This document shows, piece after piece, positions 56,324-64,000 of a DNA stretch of 64,000 bases. The stretch comes from Calliopum simillimum (lineage: Eukaryota > Arthropoda > Insecta > Diptera > Lauxaniidae). The translations under genes were made by a program, and so were the position numbers. Position 1 is the first letter of the stretch, and each line of letters opens with the position of its first letter. The stretch is taken from assembly GCA_951812925.1 (NCBI GenBank), contig OX638368.1:159140492-159204491 (forward strand), given 5' to 3'. The notes beneath the pieces are model-generated. The model made no database searches. It was not told where the DNA came from and saw only the letters and a program-made list of their open reading frames with translations.

Positions 56324-58147
56324 CTAAGGAAAGAAAGAGCACTTAAAACATGGTTTTCATGTAAATGACAATTAGAAATCCTTTAAAATATATGTAAAAT
56401 TATAAACTAAAAGTATAAGGGTACATCTAGCTTAAGCATTTATTGTGACGTAAAGCCAAATAATTAAAGCCTAAAAGCATGCAAAGCATTCTTGGTATGT
56501 GGTGGAAGGAAACAACGTGTGATATGTGATGCCAACTTGCTACAACCGACGGTAAATAAACTGCGCTTTGAGCTCCAGTGTTCAGTGTTCGTTTGACTTC
56601 AGTGCAATAATCTTCAAGTGTCGATAAACGAGTATCGATCAATATGATTGCATTATGTTAAAGTTGTCATTCTTTTCTACAAAATTGTTGAACTCAAGTT
56701 TGGGAATATAAAGTTTTTTTTTTTATTACTTAAGCCAACGCTCTTGGGATAAATCCTATAATTGCTATGCACCGTGTTGATTTCCAGAAAAGTAATTAGG
56801 TTAGAGGGATGGGGTAAAATAGAAGTAGTGCCGATGAATATTTTTCTTAATTCTACTGATGTCATAGCTGTCGGGAAAAAACGCTCACAGAGATATTATT
56901 CCACATGCGATGTTCTACTAAACACCGTTGCAACGCACTAGGGATGGGCCTGATAAGACGCCCGAGTGCTGTGAGAGAGTATAAGAACTGATGCAACCAA
57001 CTCATAAATTTATCTAAAGCATATCTCATTATACTATTTATAAAAAAAGGGTAACACAACCAACGTAATGACGGTGTACATAACATCCGCATGGCGTTAG
57101 GAAATAACGCCCAAGGAAATAACGCCCAAAAAAAAAAACGAAATAACGCCCAAATTATTTTCATACAAATTTGGGCGATAATCATTTTGGAAATAACGCC
57201 CAAAAATTTGGGCTTTATTTCGTTTTTTTTGGGCGTTATTTCCTTTTTTTTTAAAAAACGAAATAAAGCCCAAAAAAAAAACGAAATAACGCCCAAAAAT
57301 AAAATGACGTAATAACGCCCAAAATAAAAAACGAAATAATGCCCAAAAAATATGAAATAACACCCAAAATCAAAAACAAAATAACGCCCAAATTATTTAC
57401 ATATAAATTTGGGCGATTATCATTTTGGAAATATCGCCCAAAATTTATTTGTATGAAAATAATTTGGGCGTTATTTCGTTTTTTGTTTATGGGCGTTATT
57501 TCATTTTTTAAAAACAAAACGAAATAACGCCCAAAAAAACGAAATAAAGCCCAAATTTCTAGACGTTATTTCCAAAATCATTATCGCCCAAATTGATATG
57601 AAAATAATTTGGGCGTTATTTCGTTTTTGTTTTTGGGCGTTATTTCATATATTTTGGGCGTTATTTCGATTTTTGTTTTGGGCGTTATTACGTCATTTTA
57701 TTTTTGGGCGTTATTTCGTTTTTTTTTTGGGCGTTATTTCCTTGGGCGTTATTTCCTAACGCCCATCCGCATCTCCTATCAACTTCATCACACGACGTTG
57801 AACTCTGTCTAGCAGCTCCAAAGTAGTTTTTGAAGCAAATTTTTTTCGTTCGTGTTTCCAAAAAAATGTATTTATCTTATCTCTGAAAATATTTAACGGA
57901 CATGGATGAAATTTGGTATATGTGTTAAGAGCATCATAAAAAATGCTGTCCAATGTCATATCATACAAAGAGAGGATTTATGGCGCACATAAATTGCATC
58001 GGGACAATATACATTCTTTGCTTTAATTTAATTGGAGTTGCTCTGCCTTATGTTCAAGAAAAGGTGTAGCAAGGCACACCGGAAAATGCTATTATATGTA
58101 TAATAAGAAAATTTAGAGTAATTAATTTAATTAAGTATTTTACTTAC
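56324..58147 (-). other. Aminopeptidase intron with a foldback element
   Basis: Bounded by GTAAGT (58147 side) and CCTTAG (56324 side) on the minus strand. Contains the GGGCGTTATTTC foldback at 57093-57763 and a unit of the 22340 repeat at 57876-57965. The small frames are products of repeats. Confidence 0.8.
57093..57763. mobile_element. Foldback element built from GGGCGTTATTTC repeats, 9-bp target duplication
   Basis: CATCCGCAT at 57084-57092 and 57764-57772 flanks the element. The ends are GGCGTTAGGAAATAACGCC and the complement. Both arms consist of about 20-30 copies of GGGCGTTATTTC, or the complement GAAATAACGCCC, separated by A/T tracts, in mixed orientation, around a few longer segments such as CAAATTATTTTCATACAAAT and TTTGGGCGATAATCATTTTG that repeat three times. 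The many open frames here are artefacts of the repeat. No transposase. The duplication length matches foldback or Mutator-like elements. Confidence 0.85.
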
Positions 58148-58423
58148 TTTTCTAGTAACTTTGAATCTTTTGTGCTGGCCAAACCAGCTAGAAGTTCACG
58201 CTTCTTTGCAGTAGACTCTACTTTCTCATATACATCGTAAGCCTTTTGCCAGGTTGCTTCATCGGCATTCTTTAGACCATATTTGGATATAATTCCACAA
58301 AAGTCACCTTCGCAAGTCTCATCGGATTCTTTTACATTCTTACTAAACTCGTCCTCACAATGTTTCACGCAATCTTCCACTTCAAGTTCACATGCAGCTT
58401 TTAAGATATCTTTGCGGAGACAA
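58148..58423 (-). CDS. M1 aminopeptidase, internal exon
   Basis: Bounded by TTTTTTAG at the 3' side of the upstream intron and GTAAGT after 58148. Encodes CLRKDILKAACELEVEDC, VKHCEDEFSK, then GDFCGIISKYGLKNADEATW and YDVYEKVESTAKKRELLAGL with ASTKDSKLLEK. This matches the ERAP1-like domain, including the conserved LRxxIL..AC start, the tryptophan region and the LLxxLAxxxD..LL block. It joins upstream exon 59737-60035 (which leaves GA) by contributing T, giving an Asp codon. Confidence 0.88.
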
Positions 58424-59736
58424 CTAAAAAATGTTAAGTCGTTGGCAATTAAATTATAATTTGTATTAATTGTTTAAACTACACTAGAGCGGATCAATTT
58501 ATTTTCGGTTCTGGTTCTGTTCATTATCGGACTCAACATTAAATTCTAAAAAAGTACCCATAAGGGCTGCGGTAAATGTTCAGACAGCAAAACTTAAAGT
58601 GAGTCGTGAGTGGCTTATTGTTAGGTTTTCCACAAAATATTTTGACTTTGTTGAAAACTTTGCGTAAACTAGTATTTTCTTTTTTGGGGCTAAAAACACA
58701 AAATTTGTATAGAAAACTCTTTGTTTGGCTGCATAAAGTGAATAAATTTCTTAAGAAATTCAGAATTTGATTATTATTAGTCCCACTGTCAAGTTACAAT
58801 TAAATAGTATGTAGGGTTTGTAATCAATGTGGTATATGCCATATCACCCAAAAACCTGTAAAGTATCATTTGAAAAATGAACATGAAAAGCAGGAATGTA
58901 TAATCCAAAAAGTTCGTTCATCGCGTATGCGCACAACACGCACGAGAATGGATGTGTATAATAAGAGATGCAGCTTTGAAACGCGAACAACGAATGGCTG
59001 AACGAAGATGACTTTTGTTTCAACGAATTTAATCCTTACTTATGAAGTTAATGTACCAAAGATACTAATTACACAGGCTAACAAAATAAAAATAAAAAAA
59101 CTGGAATGAACTTTTGGCGCAGTACCAGGAAAAGGTGTAATTCCATTTTTATAATGATATCGGGGAGCCATGATCTTTCTTATTGTAGAAAAAGGGGTCA
59201 AAAGTTTTTATGCACGGAAAGCAAAAAAAATTTATAAGAATTATCAGAGAAGGGGCTGTTAAATGCGTGCAAACGACAGATTTAGGTATTTTTGTGAGTC
59301 AGGCCATGATACACAAGGCAGCTTTTCGATTTTTATAATAAATGATTTAACTTATTTAAGGAGTCATATACAAAATTTAAAGAAAGCTCTATAAAAATTT
59401 TGACTCAATTAATGTTTATGTGACCAACAGGAAATATTCATAGCTGATTCAGTTACATATAAACCACAATTTTTCTTTAAAACTTTATTGAACTTTATGG
59501 TAATTTGGTGCTCACGATTCGATGTAAATAGCCTTGCAAATGTGATTTTCCACAGCTTGCAATGTTTAAACTTTAAAGATTGTTCGCAATTTATTGCGTA
59601 TATTTGCTATTTTACCACTTTGCAAGACAATATGCTTAAGATCTAGAACACGACTAATGATTAATACTTTTGAATGACTTGAACATGTGTAATTAATATT
59701 AGTTTTTGTTTCCCTATATTACTTAAGTTTACTCAC
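58424..59736 (-). other. Aminopeptidase intron
   Basis: Donor GTGAGT at 59736-59731 and acceptor TTTTTTAG at 58431-58424 on the minus strand. About 1.3 kb of AT-rich sequence with no recognised element. Confidence 0.75.
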
Positions 59737-60035
59737 TCAAATAAATGAGTATTATCATTATCAGCCTTGGTATTCGGCGTCCAAGTTATTTTCTTGTATA
59801 ATGGCTCAATTAATTTGCGTGCATGTTCTTTATATTTGGCGATAGTTTCATTCGATGATTCTAAATTTTTGGTCAGTTCAGATAGTTTAGAAGCTGCAAC
59901 TTTCCAAGGGCCATATGCGTCCTCCGTTTTCAAATAAGCGGTTATATCAAGAACAACTTCGTATGATAATTCATTGGCTCCAGCTAGTGCGAATGCATCA
60001 TATACTAAAGATGATCGTTCATACACATTAAAAGT
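59737..60035 (-). CDS. M1 aminopeptidase, internal exon
   Basis: Starts after TTGCAG at 60036 and ends before GTGAGT. Encodes TFNVYERSSLVYDAFALAGA, NELSYEVVLDITAYLKTEDA, YGPWKVAASKLSELTKNLES and an EHARKLIEPLYKKITW segment. The RxxLVYDAFALA..NELSYxxxLDITxYLKxExxYGPW pattern is the most conserved block at the start of the ERAP1-like C-terminal domain. Phase 0 at its 5' end, phase 2 at its 3' end. Confidence 0.9.
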
Positions 60036-60224
60036 CTGCAATAGAGTAAGGATTTCATGAGGAAGATTTTGATTAGGATCATTTAATAATAAATTTTTAT
60101 TGAACTTTTAGTCATATATTTGGAAAGATCGATTTACATATAAATCTATCAATGAATTTTCTAACACATAATTATGACAAATTAAGGAACGGATTTAAAA
60201 CACGGCTATAGTGACATATGTTTC

Positions 60225-60375
60225 GTCTTTCGTCACAAAGACTCATCAGACTATTTTTGTTGTAATTATAATTTTATTTATTTTACTAAATTAATTATAT
60301 TTGAAAAATTGCAAGTAGAAAAACTTTTGTGTTTTGGCCTGGGAGGCCCTTGGTTCAACTCCCGCCCAGGCCAAA
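60225..60375 (+). repeat. SINE-like tail with terminal hairpin
   Basis: From 60225 to 60335 it matches 6062-6190 (the tail of the SINE-like sequence). Then GGCCTGGGAGGCCCTTGGTT and CAACTCCCGCCCAGGCC form an inverted repeat whose complement corresponds to the B-box end at 6191-6211. The A-box half of the tRNA-like head is missing. Confidence 0.5.
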
Positions 60376-60425
60376 GAAAGATTCCAGAACATATTTTTTA
60401 TAAACTGGGATTATCTGAGAGATAA

Positions 60426-63400
60426 CACTGTGGAACAAAATTTGGTCGAAAAAAGTTAACTCGGATCTGACGCTGCGGGGTGAAAATATAGGTAAAAAAA
60501 AGACCATTTGGCCCATTTTGTTCAAGTTGGCTCTAGTTTTCGAGAAAAGGCCGTTTGAATTTTGGACCTTGAACTATGTGGTTTTTTCGATATATCTCTT
60601 AAGCAAATTAAGTTTTATTGCATCTGATGATGGGGTTTTGTTCGTCTCGTCTATACCTTCAACTTTTACCAACAAATTGGTCCTTTAAAATGCATTTCCG
60701 GCAAGTTAGAGCACAAAATTCCCAAAAAAGTGATATTTTTCGCCTTTTATGACATTCGGCTCAATAGTAATCATCCGAGTGGTGGATTTATGCCTTTTAA
60801 CCTATAGCTGAGATCCATACAAACACTTTGATATAACACATGTGGCATATGGGCAAGAATTTCTCAAGTGAGCCACCTAAGAAATTAAACGTAAAAAACC
60901 CTTTAACAAAATGATGTTTTCTGACAACTAAGAAAGATTTTGCAAAAAATGTTTTTTTTAGAGATATTTAGCGTAGGTCGGGAAATAAAATGGTACTTTT
61001 TTTTTGGACCAAAATTTTTAATTTATTATTGAAAATCATTATTTCAAATAGGTACCGTAAGCAGGGGTGACTTTGATACAAAAAAACAGATTTTTCAAGT
61101 TTAGGAGCTTATAATTTCAACAATTTTAATTAAGTTAATGGTTTCATTGCTCTAAATTTTTAGTGGGGGATTTAGCTTTGATCTCATGTAATAAAATTTT
61201 TACGAAGTAATTACAGTTATTTTTAAATAATGTTATTGTAAGTGGGTTAAAGTCACCTCAAGGGTGGGGTGACTTTAACCGAAAAATGTCATTCATTGAT
61301 TTTACATGCTATACCTTTAAAGATGCAAAATGAGAGTATCAGGCTTTGTTAACTTGAGTTCTCTCAATATTTTGGTATATTTGTATTGGCAATCGGTCTA
61401 GGTTATGGAATGTTTTCAAGGTCGCGATTAAAAAAAAACTAAAATTTTTGATAAATTCGGTTTCAGCCTTTGGTATGTTTTAATTATTTGTACATATGTT
61501 ACATCAAATAAAAATGCTGATATTTAGGGCTTAGCAAAACTTAAAAAATCCACAAAAACAAGCTAAAAATCCATTGAAAGTTAAAAAATAAAAAATACTT
61601 GATTCAAAAAATTTAAAAAACAAAAGAAATTCTTAGTAGGTAACTTCAAAAATTCCTCTTTTGTTAAAGGGCTTCGGTGGCTTAATTTTTTGCAAAATTA
61701 CCTAAATAAATAACAACAAATATCCTTTTGGGTTCTCATTAAAATATTAAATTGTTTAACAAAGATCAAGAGGAAAAAATAATTTCACTTTGGCGAAAGA
61801 CTAGACTTTATTTTCATTACAGTTCACCATACCCAGTGTTTTGGGCGTCAATACGGCCCGAGTTTGGGTTTCTTTTGAGCCAGCCTAACAATACAAAGTT
61901 TTTTGGGGGTGACTTTCAATCGGTTCAAAGTCACCCCATAAACGTTGTTTTCTAACATACTCCTATATAAAAATGCATTAAAAATACTTAGAGGCAAATA
62001 TATCCATGAAAGTTGATTGATTAGGGAAGAAAATTAAACAATAATTTTTGTGACATCATTCACCCACCGCCAGCAATTTTCTTCTGGTCAATAAGTAGTA
62101 ATTATCTGAGCGTTAAAAAATGCTACATAAGACAACTTTTCGAAAATGCACCAATATATCTGAAAGTTCGCGCTCAAATCAAATATTGAAAACACGCTAA
62201 AAGCCAATACTTCAAGGTTACACATTGACCAAATACAAATCGATAACTAGTCCTCGAGATGAAAATATTACGATTTTAATCTTTTTTTTCTTGCCGGTTA
62301 AAGTCGCCCCCAGATGTCAAAGTCACCCCTGCTTACGGTACATAAAACTAAAGCAACTTCTCCGCCTCTGAGAAAACTAAAAAAAAAAATATGTGGGCAC
62401 TCTCCACTTGTCAAGAAACTATATCATAGAAAAAAAACTTGGGGTAATCGATATTGGTTCAAAAGTTATTAACAATATAGTGATGTCGTGCAAGTCTTTT
62501 TCAGCATTAGAGAAAAACAACGCATCTTACGAAAAAAGTGTATATGGTATAAAATGCTTAGAATTATCTAAGGAATATGTGTGAATTTTTTGAGAATTTT
62601 CTGAGACATTTTATAATTTTTCAAAAGGTCCGAAAAAAAAATTTGATATGTTCCAAAAAAACTCACACGTATTTCTTAGATAATTCTAAGCATTTTGTGC
62701 CATATACACTTTTTTCGTAGGATGCGTTGTTTTTCTCTAATGCTGAAAAAAGACTTGCACGTCATCACTATATTGTTAATAACTTTTGAACCAATATCGA
62801 TTACCCCAATTTTTTTTCTGGAATATAGTTTCTTGACAAGTGGAGAGTGCCCACATATTTTTTTTAGTTTTCTCAGAGGTGGAGAAGTTGCTTTAGTTTT
62901 ATGTACCTATTTGAAATAATAATAAATTAAAAATTTTGGTCCAAAAAAAAAGTACCATTTTATTTCCCGACCTACGCTAAATATCTCTAAAAAAAACATT
63001 TTTTGCAAAATTTTTCTTAGTTGTCAGAAAACATCATTTTGTTAAAGGGTTTTTTACGTTTTATTTCTTAGATGGCTCACTTGAGAAATTCTTGCCCATA
63101 TGCCACATGTGTTACATCAAAGTGTTTGTATGGATCTCAGCTATAGGTTAAAAGGCATAAATCCACCACTCGGGTGATAACTATTGAGCCGAATGTCATA
63201 AAAGGCGAAAAATATCACTTTTTTGGGAATTTTGTGCTCTAACTTGCCGGAAATGCATTTTAAAGGACCAATTTGTTGGTAAAAGTTGTAGATATAGACG
63301 AGACGAACAAAACCCCATCATCAGATGCAATAAAACTTAATTTGCTTAAGAGATATATCAAAAAAACCACATAGTTCAAGGTCCAAAATTCAAACGGCCT

Positions 63401-63523
63401 TTTCTCGAAAACTAGAGCCAACTTGAACAAAATGGGTCAAATGGTCTTTTTTTTTACCTATATTTTCACCCCGCAGCGTCAGATCCGAGTTAACTTTTTT
63501 CGACCAAATTTTGTTCCACAGTG
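60426..63523. mobile_element. 3.1-kb palindromic element with TAA target duplication
   Basis: The ends CACTGTGGAACAAAATTTGG and its complement are flanked by TAA (60423-60425, 63524-63526). Each arm is near-identical for over 600 bases: landmarks TGACGCTGCGGGGTGAAAAT, ATCTGATGATGGGGTTTTGT, and the AGAGATATTTAGCG region. The right arm continues inward with a second palindrome (62345-62930) carrying ACTCTCCACTTGTCAAGAAA. A 3-bp TAA duplication suggests PIF/Harbinger mobilisation. No transposase is present. Confidence 0.75.
61055..62338. mobile_element. TA-flanked element nested in the palindrome
   Basis: The ends CCGTAAGCAGGGGTGACTTT and its complement lie next to TA on both sides. The pre-insertion site is visible in the other arm of the outer palindrome, where AGTTTTATGTACCTATTTG is uninterrupted near 62895-62913. 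The motif GGGGTGACTTT or its complement recurs internally near 61255, 61270, 61905 and 61930. A frame at 61752-61955 has no recognised domain. At 1.28 kb it is mariner-sized, but no transposase signature is seen. Confidence 0.8.
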
Positions 63524-63710
63524 TAATTCTAAAAGTTATAAGATTTTCATATGATGCTTTAAAATTGGTTCAATATTTTATGAGCTGAACTAGATATTTT
63601 AAATAATTCATCATCTTTGATGTTTACCAATTTTTATAATTTTTTTTTTTTAAATTTTTAATTTGATCATCCGTGACTTATCTGTTTTTTTTTTTTGCAT
63701 TTCTACTTAC

Positions 63711-63838
63711 ATTTATGTCCTTTTCCAATACTTCTGCAAGCTTTTGCCACATTTCTTGCGTATAGTTTACGTGATAGAACCCCATGTGCTCGTTGTTGAA
63801 TTTAATCCATTCGACTTTCGAAGGTATTTTAATGGAAA
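63711..63838 (-). CDS. M1 aminopeptidase, internal exon
   Basis: Between CCTTTAG (63845-63839) and GTAAGT. Encodes LSIKIPSKVEWIKFNNEHMG, FYHVNYTQEMWQKLAEVLEK and DIN, in phase with the upstream exon (C plus TT gives Leu). WIKFNNEHMGFYHVNYT corresponds to the W(I/V)KxNxxxxGxYRVNY motif just before the ERAP1-like domain in M1 enzymes; His replaces the usual Arg before VNY. Confidence 0.88.
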
Positions 63839-63895
63839 CTAAAGGATTAAGTTTTTCATCAAAAAGAAAATATTATATGCGAAATTATAACTCAC

Positions 63896-64000
63896 GTTCA
63901 TCACTATCATAATAAAACCATACAACCTGATCGCCAGTTATTGACTCATCACTAGTCTTATAAAATATAGGTATGGTCCATCTATAGCTGTTATTATCAA
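63896..64000 (-). CDS. M1 aminopeptidase, exon running off the window
   Basis: Open from the window edge to the donor GTGAGT at 63895-63890. Encodes DNNSYRWTIPIFYKTSDESI then TGDQVVWFYYDSDE. This is the beta-sandwich domain between catalytic and C-terminal domains, where M1 enzymes read YxWxIPxxY. The peptide-binding and zinc motifs (GxMEN, HEXXH...E) must lie upstream outside the window, so catalytic competence cannot be judged. Substrate class is likewise unknown. Confidence 0.85.

Larger units (their letters stand above)
60036..63710 (-). other. Aminopeptidase intron carrying nested palindromic elements
   Basis: A 3.7-kb intron with donor GTAAGT (63710-63705) and acceptor TTGCAG (60041-60036). 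It holds a SINE-like tail (60225-60335) ending in a small hairpin, and a 3.1-kb palindromic element (60426-63523) that itself contains a TA-flanked element (61055-62338). Confidence 0.8.

Noticed and set aside
57091..57812. Many hydrophobic open frames with FWALFRFF-like repeats, and a resemblance to a CRISPR array
   Set aside because: Frames come from GGGCGTTATTTC repeats in both orientations. Repeats are 12 bases, mixed in direction, with no unique spacers, in a fly intron with a 9-bp target duplication.
61752..61955. 67-residue frame inside the TA-flanked element as a gene
   Set aside because: Short, spans copies of the element's own repeated end motif, no homology recognised.

Overview
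The window looks like repeat-rich, gene-poor, AT-rich chromosomal DNA of a higher fly (cyclorrhaphan Diptera; a tephritid is plausible but unproven). This rests on eukaryotic splice sites in a multi-exon gene, an intronless Elongator subunit 6 gene resembling fly poly, a DD41D 'rosa'-type mariner relic, several mariner/Tc1/hAT/PIF relics, and the base composition and simple-repeat style. There is no sign of bacterial gene organisation, operons or CRISPR.

Only two ordinary protein genes are visible. ELP6 (42072-42854, +) is intact and intronless, with a polyadenylation signal 33 bases past its stop. The 3' half of an M1-family aminopeptidase gene lies on the minus strand (64000 down to 55957): five exons with consistent phases and canonical splice sites encode about 390 residues, ending at a stop at 55957. 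Its introns are loaded with palindromic elements. Everything else recognisable is mobile DNA, nearly all of it broken.

Layout. 1-4100: no gene; a strand-asymmetric A/C-rich block. 4107-6781: a long hairpin, then two related foldback elements with perfect 9-bp target duplications. 7922-9702: a small TA-flanked palindrome, a Tc1 3' end and a DD41D mariner. 10690-19505: long hairpins, including a 1.56-kb foldback with tandem-repeat arms. 19631-20738: a mariner. 20944-21846: a TA-flanked element. 24184: a truncated tRNA-Ile. 24277-27340: Tc1 and mariner fragments with hairpins. 28481-33220: two elements with related ends, one interrupted by a third element and one carrying a broken transposase of a type I cannot name. 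33860-38082: hairpins and a composite mariner. 40283-41499: a probable Helitron. 42072-42854: ELP6. 43176-43587: a perfect (AAGTC)n array. 45669-50491: a Tc1 element with three nested insertions (hAT-type MITE, hAT transposon, LINE). 51932-54605: an inverted-duplicated PIF/Harbinger element. 55957-64000: the aminopeptidase gene with a GGGCGTTATTTC foldback and a 3.1-kb palindrome in its introns.

The theme of the window is the abundance and diversity of long inverted repeats: at least a dozen unrelated or loosely related palindromes of 0.3-3 kb. Several share a GC-rich module or short recurring motifs, and several repeat their own terminal motif internally. I found no convincing new protein-coding system. 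The strongest candidates for something undescribed are the GC-rich module shared by foldback elements with different ends, the 12-mer-based foldback at 57093, and the transposon family around 28481-33220. All boundaries were read by eye; alignments and database searches were not possible.
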